A DNA stretch of 47,456 nucleotides from Caballeronia megalochromosomata (GTDB lineage Bacteria > Pseudomonadota > Gammaproteobacteria > Burkholderiales > Burkholderiaceae), in assembly GCA_001580565.1 (NCBI GenBank), contig LRBF01000256.1:1-47456 (forward strand), read 5' to 3'. Each line of letters begins with the position of its first letter. Position 1 is the stretch's first letter. This document shows, piece after piece, positions 35,862 through 43,067 of this stretch. Under the pieces are notes generated by a model that did not search any database, was not told the DNA's origin, and saw nothing but the letters and a program-made list of their open reading frames with translations. The position numbers and the translations under genes are program-made.

Positions 35862-35955
35862 GGCGCGCTTCCCTTACGGCATCTTTCCGATGCGATTTCA
35901 CGCGTGCAAGCGATGCTAATCTGCCGACGCTGTAGTTGTTGACCGATCCCTCTTG

Positions 35956-35992
35956 CGGCTCGCCATTGGTTTTTTGGCGAGCCGTTTTTTTT
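35956..35992 (+). terminator. Intrinsic terminator
   Basis: A perfect 10-bp stem CGGCTCGCCA (35956-35965), nine-base loop, TGGCGAGCCG (35975-35984), followed by eight T residues (35985-35992). It reads on the plus strand, so it ends either the lipoprotein transcript or a short RNA beginning near 35929. Confidence 0.92.
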
Positions 35993-36080
35993 GGTTTGGA
36001 TGTAGTGAGAGATCAAGGCCATCGCATCATCCGTAAATCGGCGCGGCGTCGAAGTCTGCGGGCAAGCGTGAACCTGCGGC

Positions 36081-36974
36081 CTACGCAACCAGCTTCGCCC
36101 GCAACATCGCCACATCTGCGCTACTCATCGACAGTCCTTGCGCGAGATAGCGACTCAGCGTGCCGAACTCGCGATGCATCGCTTCGAACGCCGCTTCGAT
36201 CGTCGCGCTCTGCGCCTGATACAACGGCGCGACCGTCTGCACATCCGTGCCGAGCCGTGACGCCGCCGCCTTCATGCGTGCGTCGATCTGCGTCTGTGCC
36301 GCTGTGTTCGTCAGCAGATAGTCCTGAATGATCACGTCGAGCGGAACATCGGCGATGGAGAGAAGAAGCGCCGCCGCCCAGCCGGTGCGATCCTTGCCCG
36401 CCGTGCCGTGCATCACCTGCGCGCCTGACACGCGCGCGAGCCGCGTAAGCAGCAAGCCGAACTGCACACGCGCAACCGGGTCCGTGACGAGCTGCCGCTG
36501 CCGCTCGCTCATCCACGCGCTCGCGGCTGCCGCATCGCCCGGCATCGCGGCGGAAGCGTCGATCGGGGCGACCTCGTGCGTCTCGCGCTCGGCGCTCGAC
36601 GGCACGTGGTCCGGCGCAAGCGCAGCCTCATCCACCGCACGAAGATCATGAATCGCGCGCAGCGACAAACGCGCGAGCGCGGCCGCGTCCGCATCGTCTG
36701 GGGTGAGCGCGCCCGAGCGATAGAACACGCCGCGCCGCAGACGGCCGCCATCGACGGTCGGATAGCCTTCGCCAATTCCGGCGACATCGCGGAAGTTTTC
36801 GATCGTGGACAGCTTCGGCGTTTCCGTCACGCCCGAATCGTCGCTCGCGCCGCCGCATGCCGACAGCAACGCGCTCGCACCAAACGTGGTCGAAACGAGC
36901 GCCGCACGCGCGCCGCCGCGAATGAAAGCACGGCGCGATATCGACGCCGAACGCATGGATGAAACGCGCATCAT
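36081..36974 (-). CDS. Tyrosine-phosphatase-like lipoprotein lacking catalytic cysteine
   Basis: A 297-residue exported protein with a twin-arginine-type signal (SRRAFIRGG at 13-21) running into a lipobox LSAC with Cys40. The mature part matches bacterial Tyr/Ser phosphatases: ENFRDVAGI near 59-67, VFYRSGAL, and the P-loop at 189-198. That loop reads HGTAGKDRTG where active members have HCTAGKDRTG; Gly190 is encoded by GGC (complement of 36405-36407), one base from TGC. The arginine R196 is kept. Without the cysteine the enzyme cannot form the phospho-intermediate, so it may be a binding-only protein. Its start overlaps the stop of the sensor kinase gene by 4 bp (ATGA). Confidence 0.85.
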   Translation of the reverse strand: MMRVSSMRSASISRRAFIRGGARAALVSTTFGASALLSACGGASDDSGVTETPKLSTIENFRDVAGIGEGYPTVDGGRLRRGVFYRSGALTPDDADAAALARLSLRAIHDLRAVDEAALAPDHVPSSAERETHEVAPIDASAAMPGDAAAASAWMSERQRQLVTDPVARVQFGLLLTRLARVSGAQVMHGTAGKDRTGWAAALLLSIADVPLDVIIQDYLLTNTAAQTQIDARMKAAASRLGTDVQTVAPLYQAQSATIEAAFEAMHREFGTLSRYLAQGLSMSSADVAMLRAKLVA

Positions 36975-38278
36975 GTTTGTTCAAAGGGAATGACAATGCG
37001 CACGATCAGCCCGCCGCCCTCGGCATTGCCGATTTCGCAGCGCCCCTGCTCTTCGCGCGCGAGACGTTCGACGATGGTGAGCCCGAGCCCGCAATGTCCG
37101 TTGCCACTGCGCGCGGGATCGAGCCGCACGAAGGGCCGCAATGCTTCGTCCAGGCGCTCATCGGGAATGCCGGGTCCGTGGTCGCGCACTTCGATCAGCC
37201 AGTCGCCGCCGTGCCGCGCCGTCCGGATCTCGACAGGCGGCTCGCCATGTTCGAGCGCGTTGTCGACGAGATTGGTCATCAGGCGATCGATGAAGGTTCG
37301 CGGCAATGTGAACGCATCGCCTGCTTCGAGCGACAGCGCGAACAAGGGTTCGTCGCCGTCTTCGGGCGATGCGAACTGCTCCGCGATGAACGCATCGACA
37401 CCGGTCTTCGCGCTGTCCGACGACGACCGCCCGGCGAACTCCAGAAACTGCTGCACGATGCGCGTCATCGAATCGATATCGCGCAGGAAATGCGCGCGCT
37501 CCCGCTCGTCCTTCGCGAGCACGTTCGCGCGCAGCGACAGGCGCGTGAGCGGCGCCTTCAGATCGTGCGCGATGCCGGCGAGCATCACGGCGCGATCGTC
37601 GTCGGCGTCGGTGAGCTTCTTCATCATCTGGTTGAACGCGCCGATCAGCTCGCGCAATTCGCGCGGACCGTTCTCCTCGACCGGCACCGGCCGCTCGCCG
37701 CCACCGAAGCGGCGCGCCGCCTGCGCGACGCGTGCGAGCGGCCGCTGCAGTTGCCATGTCGCGATGAGCGAAAGCACGAGCGCGGCCGCGAGCAGCACGA
37801 CGCCCTCCGTCATGAAGGGCGCGGGCGGCGGCAAGTCGATCGGCGTGACGATCCACACATTGCTCGACGGATAGCGCACCCACAGCCGCGACTTGTTGTG
37901 GCTATCGATATCGATGGCGATCTGCGAGCCCGTCGGCAAGCGCTCGGCAAGCTGATGCGCGAGGTGCGCATGACGCGTCTTTGCGGGATCGCGCAGCGTC
38001 AGCGGCTCGGGCATGTTCCACACCGGCACGATATGCACGCGCGTCTCGCGCATCAGCCGCCCGCCGAGCGCGACATCGTTATGCGCCGCTTCCAGCACGA
38101 TGAGCAGCGCGCGCGCGTATCCATCGGCCTCCTTGTGCGGCCCTTGCACGTGGAGAATCGCGAACCATCCGCCCTGAAGCGCGAGCAGCACGCAGATCGA
38201 CACGGTCGCCATGCGGCCGAACAACGTGTCGATGAAGCCGCGCGGCCTGCGCACGGACTGCCAGAAGCCTGCACGCAT
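36971..38278 (-). CDS. Sensor histidine kinase (EnvZ-like)
   Basis: A 435-residue inner-membrane kinase. Two membrane segments (about 22-45 and 157-177) flank a periplasmic sensor domain of about 110 residues. A HAMP linker follows (QRPLARVAQAARRF), then the H-box AGIAHDLKAPLTRL with H238, the N-box LVDNALEHG, and ATP-lid motifs DHGPGIPDE and GLGLTIVERLA. The gene starts 5 bp after the OmpR-type regulator stop and overlaps the phosphatase-like gene, so all three form one operon. The sensed signal is unknown; the periplasmic phosphatase-like lipoprotein is an obvious candidate partner. Confidence 0.93.
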   Translation of the reverse strand: MRAGFWQSVRRPRGFIDTLFGRMATVSICVLLALQGGWFAILHVQGPHKEADGYARALLIVLEAAHNDVALGGRLMRETRVHIVPVWNMPEPLTLRDPAKTRHAHLAHQLAERLPTGSQIAIDIDSHNKSRLWVRYPSSNVWIVTPIDLPPPAPFMTEGVVLLAAALVLSLIATWQLQRPLARVAQAARRFGGGERPVPVEENGPRELRELIGAFNQMMKKLTDADDDRAVMLAGIAHDLKAPLTRLSLRANVLAKDERERAHFLRDIDSMTRIVQQFLEFAGRSSSDSAKTGVDAFIAEQFASPEDGDEPLFALSLEAGDAFTLPRTFIDRLMTNLVDNALEHGEPPVEIRTARHGGDWLIEVRDHGPGIPDERLDEALRPFVRLDPARSGNGHCGLGLTIVERLAREEQGRCEIGNAEGGGLIVRIVIPFEQT

Positions 38279-38283
38279 CGCGG

Positions 38284-39012
38284 TTATGCCTCGGTCCAGT
38301 CGGACGCCGGCGCGTCCGTGTCGGGAACGAAAACATAGCCTTGCCCGCGCACGGTCTGCACATGACGCGGATGCGACGGATCGTCTTCGATGAGACGGCG
38401 CAGGCGCCAGATCGGCACATCGAGGCCGCGATCGCGGAACGGCAGATCGTCGCGATGCACGAGATCGTGAATCAGCACGCGCGACAGCACCTTGTACGGA
38501 TGTTTGATGAATACCTTGAGCAGCGCGAACTCGCTGTCGCGCAGCGCGATGCGTTCGTCGCCGCTCGACAGCGAACGCGTCACGAAATCCACTTCGAAGC
38601 GCCCGAAACGCTCACGCGGCGCCGGCTCGGGACGGCTCGGCGCGCTCGCGCGGCGCCTGAGCACCGCCTCGATGCGCGCGAGCAGTTCACGCGGATCGAA
38701 AGGCTTGGCGAGATAGTCGTCCGCGCCCGATTGCAGCCCCGCGATCTTTTGCGGCACGCTGTCGCAGCCGGTCACGAAGATCACCGGAATGTCCTCGCCC
38801 GCCGCGCGCAGATCGCGCAGCGCGCGCAGGCCATCGGTGTCCGGCATCATGATGTCGAGCACGACGATGGACGGACGTTCGAGCGCGAGCCGTCGGCGCA
38901 GCCCGCCGCCGTCGTGCAGCACGGAAACGTCGATGCCTTGCGCGTTGAAGAAGCGGCGCAGCAGGTCGCGCACCGCGGGGTCGTCGTCGACGATGAGTAC
39001 CGATGTAGACAT
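38284..39012 (-). CDS. OmpR-family response regulator
   Basis: A 242-residue two-domain regulator: receiver (residues 1-120) with acidic pocket DDD at 9-11, phospho-acceptor D53 (VVLDIMMPD) and switch lysine in AKPFDPRELL, and a winged-helix DNA-binding domain from about 145 (REFEVDF-like start, RLRRLIEDDPSHPRHVQTVRGQGYVF). First gene of the operon with the sensor kinase. A divergent gene at 39257 encodes a closely similar regulator. Direct repeats TTACGGATGT-TTACGGAAAG at 39070-39089 lie 58 bp upstream of the start and may be its own binding site. Confidence 0.93.
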   Translation of the reverse strand: MSTSVLIVDDDPAVRDLLRRFFNAQGIDVSVLHDGGGLRRRLALERPSIVVLDIMMPDTDGLRALRDLRAAGEDIPVIFVTGCDSVPQKIAGLQSGADDYLAKPFDPRELLARIEAVLRRRASAPSRPEPAPRERFGRFEVDFVTRSLSSGDERIALRDSEFALLKVFIKHPYKVLSRVLIHDLVHRDDLPFRDRGLDVPIWRLRRLIEDDPSHPRHVQTVRGQGYVFVPDTDAPASDWTEA

Positions 39013-39069
39013 CTCAAAATTCTATTCGGACCTTATTCCCTTATCGCGCGTTGCACGCGTAGCGCGACA

Positions 39070-39089
39070 TTACGGATGTTTACGGAAAG
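39070..39089. promoter_or_regulatory. 10-bp direct repeats, candidate OmpR-type site A
   Basis: TTACGGATGT (39070-39079) is followed immediately by TTACGGAAAG (39080-39089). Tandem repeats with a 10-bp period are the usual target of OmpR/PhoB-type regulators. It is 58 bp upstream of the regulator gene that starts at 39012. Confidence 0.55.
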
Positions 39090-39112
39090 CATCCCGCGCG
39101 CGCTCAAGGGGT

Positions 39113-39130
39113 ATAGCACGCGCGTGCTAT
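39113..39130. promoter_or_regulatory. 18-bp perfect palindrome between divergent response regulators
   Basis: ATAGCACGC joined to GCGTGCTAT, perfect over 18 bp, at almost the midpoint of the 244-bp gap between the two regulator genes. It may be an operator for a dimeric regulator or part of a promoter. Confidence 0.5.
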
Positions 39131-39190
39131 TGCCCGGCGGACCCGCGCGCGTGCGTGATGCGTCCGCGAATCGCGCGCTGAAACATGCCG

Positions 39191-39210
39191 TAACGGAAAG
39201 AAATGGAAAG
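39191..39210. promoter_or_regulatory. 10-bp direct repeats, candidate OmpR-type site B
   Basis: TAACGGAAAG (39191-39200) followed by AAATGGAAAG (39201-39210). The element resembles site A (shared TnACGGAAAG) and lies 47 bp upstream of the plus-strand regulator gene at 39257, so the two sites are placed alike for the two divergent genes. Confidence 0.5.
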
Positions 39211-39256
39211 TTCGCGGCCGTCGCGACGGCGTCGGCCTTGCGCTTAGAATCCGCGG

Positions 39257-40006
39257 ATGACACCACATGTACTGATGGTCGACGACGACCCCGTCGTGCG
39301 CGATCACGTTCGCGACTATCTGCAGCAGCACGGCTTCGATGTTTCCGTCCTGAGCGACGGCACGGACCTGAAGCGCCGCGTGCAGGCCGAGCGTCCCTCG
39401 ATGATCGTGCTCGACGTGATGATGCCCGGCAAGGACGGCATTAGCGCGCTGCGCGAACTGCGCAATGCGCGCGACGATATCCCCGTGATCCTCCTGACAG
39501 CGCGCTCGGATGTGCTCGATCGCGTCATCGGGCTCGAACTCGGCGCGGACGATTATCTCGGCAAACCCTTCGATCGGCGTGAGCTGCTCGCACGCATCCG
39601 CTCGATCCTGAGGCGCCGCGAGAGCGCGCCGCCGGTCATGGCCAGCGCGCCGGAAATTCGGCCGGCCTATCGCTTCGGCCCGTTCGAAATGGACTTCGGC
39701 GCGCGGGAGTTGCGCCGGGATGGCGAGCGCATCGCGCTGCGCTCAGGCGAGTTCGCACTGCTCAAGACACTCGTGAAGCACGCGATGGTCGTGCTCACGC
39801 GCGCCGAGCTGAACGAAAAGATGCGCGGCAACGGCGCGCATCGCGATCGCAGTCTCGATGTCGCGATCTGGCGTCTGCGCCGGCTGCTCGAGATCGATCC
39901 GTCGGAGCCGCGTTATGTGCAGACGGTGTGGGGCCAGGGTTATATCTTCGTGCCGCATGGCGATCCGACGGCTGCGGGACGCATCGCGGCGCAGGTGGTC
40001 GCGTAG
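39257..40006 (+). CDS. OmpR-family response regulator without adjacent kinase
   Basis: A 249-residue regulator with receiver (DDD at 9-11, D53 in IVLDVMMPG, GKPFDRRELL) and winged-helix domain (RFGPFEMDFGARELRRDGERIALRSGEFALL, then RLRRLLEIDPSEPRYVQTVWGQGYIF). It is clearly paralogous to the product of 38284-39012 along its full length. It has no kinase gene of its own here and may be phosphorylated by the neighbouring sensor kinase. It converges with the flgH-like gene. No strong ribosome site is seen before the ATG. Confidence 0.92.
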   Translation: MTPHVLMVDDDPVVRDHVRDYLQQHGFDVSVLSDGTDLKRRVQAERPSMIVLDVMMPGKDGISALRELRNARDDIPVILLTARSDVLDRVIGLELGADDYLGKPFDRRELLARIRSILRRRESAPPVMASAPEIRPAYRFGPFEMDFGARELRRDGERIALRSGEFALLKTLVKHAMVVLTRAELNEKMRGNGAHRDRSLDVAIWRLRRLLEIDPSEPRYVQTVWGQGYIFVPHGDPTAAGRIAAQVVA

Positions 40007-40032
40007 AAGGCTCGGGTTGCGCGCGATGATCG

Positions 40033-40701
40033 TCAGAAGGTCAGCACGCTCATGAAGAGCCGCTGCAACCACCCCATCGTCGTCGAATCCGCAAGCATGC
40101 CGACGCCCGCCTGTTCGATGCGCGCATTGGCCACCTTGTTCGACGCGACATAATTGCCCGCCTCGATATCCTTCGGATTGACGATGCCGGAAAATCGCAG
40201 CCGGTCCTGATTGCCGCTCATCGCGATGATCTTGTCGCCCGCAACCACGAGATTCCCGCCCGGCAAGGTGCCGATAACCGATACCGCGAGCGTGCCGCTC
40301 ATCGCGGAAAGATTGCTGGTGCTGCCGTTACCCTTGAACGACATATCCGCCGAACCGACATTGAAAAGACGCGCGAGCCGCGCCGCCGCGCCGCTCGACT
40401 TGTCGGCGGCCTCGGCGCTGATGCTGCTCGCGCGGCTCGCGCTGGCATCGGCGGAATTGCTGCCCTGGTACGACTCCGCGAGCCGGATCGTCAGCACGTC
40501 TCCGACCCTCTGCGCGCGCGAGGTCTCATAGAGCGAGACCGAACTGCCCGCCTGATAGATCGCGCCCAGAGTATTGACGTTGACCGGCTGCGCGACGGCG
40601 GGCGCATACGTCGGCATCTCGACGATCGAGCGCGACCCCGACGACGAGCACGCGGCGAGCGCGAGCACGCACGCCGCGCATGGCAATGACGCCAGTTTCA
40701 T
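40033..40701 (-). CDS. flgH: Flagellar L-ring protein FlgH-like lipoprotein
   Basis: A 222-residue lipoprotein with lipobox LAAC and the FlgH blocks SLYETSRAQRVGDVLTIRLAES and GGNLVVAGDKIIAMSGNQDRLRFSGIVNPKDI. AGGAGAGG precedes the ATG at 40701. FlgH forms the outer-membrane L-ring of the flagellar basal body. No other flagellar gene is nearby; FlgG and FlgI, normally adjacent, are absent. It is the last gene of a minus-strand cluster with three small exported or membrane-linked proteins, so it may be a displaced paralogue with another role. Confidence 0.87.
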   Translation of the reverse strand: MKLASLPCAACVLALAACSSSGSRSIVEMPTYAPAVAQPVNVNTLGAIYQAGSSVSLYETSRAQRVGDVLTIRLAESYQGSNSADASASRASSISAEAADKSSGAAARLARLFNVGSADMSFKGNGSTSNLSAMSGTLAVSVIGTLPGGNLVVAGDKIIAMSGNQDRLRFSGIVNPKDIEAGNYVASNKVANARIEQAGVGMLADSTTMGWLQRLFMSVLTF

Positions 40702-40721
40702 GAACAATCCTCTCCTTTGAT

Positions 40722-41342
40722 TCAGGGCGCCTCGTGCACGGCGGCAAGACGCCAGCGGTCGGTCGTGTCGCGCAGCCACGCTTCGTACGCCTTCAGCCGA
40801 TAGATCACGCGCGCCGAAGACGCCGCGCCGTTGGCCTCCAGCGTGATCGAGCTCGTCGCGTTTTCCCACGTCCGCGTCTGATAGCCGTTCGCCCGCTCGA
40901 CGCGACTCCCGCCGAACTTCGACGACAGCGCCTGGGCGAAGTCATCGACCACGCGCGCGTCGATCACGAACGACATGCGATACAGCCGAGGCGACGCATC
41001 GCCCGGCATCGCCATGAAGCGCAGCACGTGATCGCGCGCGGGCGTGCCATCGACGACGGCCAGCGAGTCGCTCCATCCGTCCCGCGTGCGATGCGCCCAC
41101 TTGCACGCGATCGACAGGCTGTGCGTATCGCGCAGCACCATGCCGAGCGAGGCCGCTTCGAGATCCGTGTCGCAGACAGCGACGCTGCCGGGCGGCGTCG
41201 CGCGCGCGGGCTCGTCGCGGCGAAAAGCATCGAGCGAAATGCCGAGCCGCAGGCCGCGGAAGTCGAAGGGCTTTTGCGCCGCGGCGAAAGCGGGCGCCGC
41301 CATGCAAACGAGCAAGGCGCAACGAAGGAAGGTTCGCTTCAT
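40722..41342 (-). CDS. Exported hypothetical protein
   Basis: A 206-residue protein with a Sec signal (MKRTFLRCALLVCMAAPAFAAAQ). The mature part begins KPFDFRGLRLGISLDAFRRDEP, a pattern of small periplasmic proteins that monitor or bind something through a GISLDAF-type loop, but no family is named with confidence. Two mature cysteines (AVCDTD, SIACKW) could be paired. The ATG at 41342 lies 1 bp after the stop of the upstream gene and lacks a strong ribosome site, so translation is probably coupled. A longer start at 41369 is unlikely. Confidence 0.75.
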   Translation of the reverse strand: MKRTFLRCALLVCMAAPAFAAAQKPFDFRGLRLGISLDAFRRDEPARATPPGSVAVCDTDLEAASLGMVLRDTHSLSIACKWAHRTRDGWSDSLAVVDGTPARDHVLRFMAMPGDASPRLYRMSFVIDARVVDDFAQALSSKFGGSRVERANGYQTRTWENATSSITLEANGAASSARVIYRLKAYEAWLRDTTDRWRLAAVHEAP

Positions 41343-41343
41343 G

Positions 41344-41526
41344 TCAGTCGATGGCGGTGGCGCAGGCATCGAAGGGGGTGGACGCGGCGTGGCCCACGAC
41401 CGGCACGATCTTCAGCGCGGCCGATGTCACGCGGCACGGCAGCGCGGCGAGCGCGCAGCCGTCGAGCACGAACGGGCACGCCGCAAGCACGGCGCACGCG
41501 AGCACGAGACGAAAGGACGTCGCCAT
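41344..41526 (-). CDS. Small membrane-anchored or lipoprotein-type protein (DUF6726-like)
   Basis: A 60-residue protein with an N-terminal hydrophobic signal ending at a lipobox-like LDGC, then a short cysteine-containing segment (ALPCRVTSAALKIVPVVGHA, ending DACATAID). It resembles a small conserved family in Burkholderiaceae (I believe DUF6726). It starts 3 bp after the stop of the upstream 55-codon gene with no ribosome site of its own, another sign of coupling. Confidence 0.7.
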   Translation of the reverse strand: MATSFRLVLACAVLAACPFVLDGCALAALPCRVTSAALKIVPVVGHAASTPFDACATAID

Positions 41527-41529
41527 GAT

Positions 41530-41697
41530 TCACGCGGTCGTGTCGACGTGATTGCCGAGATGCGCCGGATTGACCGGCGTCGTCTTTGCGTTCGGCGTGC
41601 CGGTTTCCACCGTGGGTGTATCGGTGCTGCGCTTGATGGGCACGGTGTGCGACGCAGCCTGCGTCGTGTGTTGAGTGCTCGGGCCGGTGACGTTCAT
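41530..41697 (-). CDS. Small threonine-rich hypothetical protein
   Basis: A 55-residue hydrophilic protein rich in Thr, Pro and His (MNVTGPSTQHTTQ...). AGGAG lies 8 nt before the ATG at 41697, a clear start. No signal or membrane segment. It heads the four-gene minus-strand cluster ending with flgH. No family recognised; probably unstructured. Confidence 0.6.
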   Translation of the reverse strand: MNVTGPSTQHTTQAASHTVPIKRSTDTPTVETGTPNAKTTPVNPAHLGNHVDTTA

Positions 41698-42101
41698 GCT
41701 GCGCGCTCCTGGAAGATGAAGGATCGTTGCGGATTGCAACGTGGGCATCTTCGTCGAGCGCGCGATGTGACGATTGCGCGAGAAAAACAGGCTTTTCGCG
41801 AGTGCTTACGAGGCGTTACGCCACGATTACCAGTTCTTCCTTCGTCCATGACGCGCATGCTGCGATGCAGCGCAAAGCGCGAGATGGTATGACTGTTTCG
41901 GTAGCAAAAGCGGGTTAACGTGAATTAAAAGTGGCCGGATAGCTTCATATAGTCAATCTATCTCGGCGCCGTTGCACAATCAGACTGAAAACCCAAATAC
42001 CGGAATGGCAACGGGATAAATAGAACAACGAATTAACAGGTTATTCCATAATCAATCAAACAAAGTCGAATAAATCGCCAACGGATGGAGGAACCACTGA
42101 C
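41698..42101. promoter_or_regulatory. AT-rich divergent intergenic region upstream of ytfQ
   Basis: This 404-bp gap has no coding sign. It is distinctly AT-richer than its surroundings from about 41880 to 42080 and must hold the promoters of the ytf operon (plus) and of the flgH cluster (minus). An imperfect GATAG-N15-CTATC repeat lies at 41938-41962. GGAGGAA about 42088-42094 is the ytfQ ribosome site. No -35/-10 pair was convincing. Confidence 0.4.
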
Positions 42102-43061
42102 ATGAAACGCCGCACCGTGTTAGTCGCGATGGCCGCCGCGCCCCTGAGCGCCATGCTCCCGCTACCCGCCTTCGCACAGAAACCCATCGTGCTCGGCTTC
42201 GCGCAGGTAGGCGCCGAAAGCGAATGGCGCACCGCAAACACCGAGTCGATCAAGTCGAGCGCGAAGGAGGCCGGCATCGACCTGAAATTCTCCGACGCGC
42301 AGCAGAAGCAGGAAAACCAGATCAAGGCGATCCGCTCGTATATCGCGCAAAAAGTCGATGTGATCGCGTTCTCGCCGGTCGTCGAAACGGGCTGGGACAC
42401 CGTGCTCGTCGAAGCGAAAAACGCCAAGATCCCCGTCGTCCTCACCGACCGCGCGATCAGCAGCAAGGACGACACGCTCTATGTGACCTTCATCGGCTCC
42501 GACTTCACGGAGGAAGGCCGCAAGGCGGGCCGCTGGCTTCTCGAGAAGGAGAAAGGCAAGCCGGGACCGATCAATATCGTCGAATTGCAGGGCACGGTCG
42601 GTTCGGCGCCCGCGATCGATCGCAAGAAGGGCTTCGAGGAAATCATCAAGGGCGACCCCAGGTTCAAGATCATCCGCTCGCAGACGGGCGACTTCACGCG
42701 CGCGAAGGGCAAGGAAGTGATGGAGGCGTTCCTCAAGGCCGAAGGCAAGAACATCAACGTGCTCTATGCGCACAACGACGACATGGCGATCGGCGCGATC
42801 CAGGCCATCGAGGAAGCGGGCATGAAGCCGGGTCAGGACATCGTCATCATTTCCGTGGATGGCGTGAAGGGCGCGTTCGAAGCGATGATGGCGGGCAAGC
42901 TCAATGTGTCCGTCGAATGCAGTCCGCTGCTCGGGCCGCAGTTGATGTCGGTCGTGAAGGACATCAAGGCGGGCAAGCCCGTGCCCAAGCGCATCGTCAC
43001 GCAGGAAAGCATCTTCCCGATGGAGGTCGCGGCGAAGGAATTCCCCAATCGAAAATACTGA
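42102..43061 (+). CDS. ytfQ: ABC sugar transporter, periplasmic binding protein (YtfQ-like)
   Basis: A 319-residue binding protein with signal peptide (MKRRTVLVAMAAAPLSAMLPLPAFA). The mature sequence begins KPIVLGFAQVGAESEWRTANTESIKSSAKEAG, followed by FSPVVETGWDTVLVEAKNAKIPVVLTDRAI, which closely resembles galactofuranose-binding YtfQ; SAPAIDRKKGF and HNDDMAIGAIQAIEEAG are also conserved. First gene of an operon with an ATPase and two permeases. The ligand is probably a furanose sugar, by analogy. Confidence 0.93.
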   Translation: MKRRTVLVAMAAAPLSAMLPLPAFAQKPIVLGFAQVGAESEWRTANTESIKSSAKEAGIDLKFSDAQQKQENQIKAIRSYIAQKVDVIAFSPVVETGWDTVLVEAKNAKIPVVLTDRAISSKDDTLYVTFIGSDFTEEGRKAGRWLLEKEKGKPGPINIVELQGTVGSAPAIDRKKGFEEIIKGDPRFKIIRSQTGDFTRAKGKEVMEAFLKAEGKNINVLYAHNDDMAIGAIQAIEEAGMKPGQDIVIISVDGVKGAFEAMMAGKLNVSVECSPLLGPQLMSVVKDIKAGKPVPKRIVTQESIFPMEVAAKEFPNRKY

Positions 43062-43067
43062 TCTCCG

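Noticed and set aside
41938..41962. GATAG-N15-CTATC as GntR operator
   Set aside because: Arms are only 5 bp and the spacing does not fit known FadR-type sites; easily a chance event in an AT-rich region.
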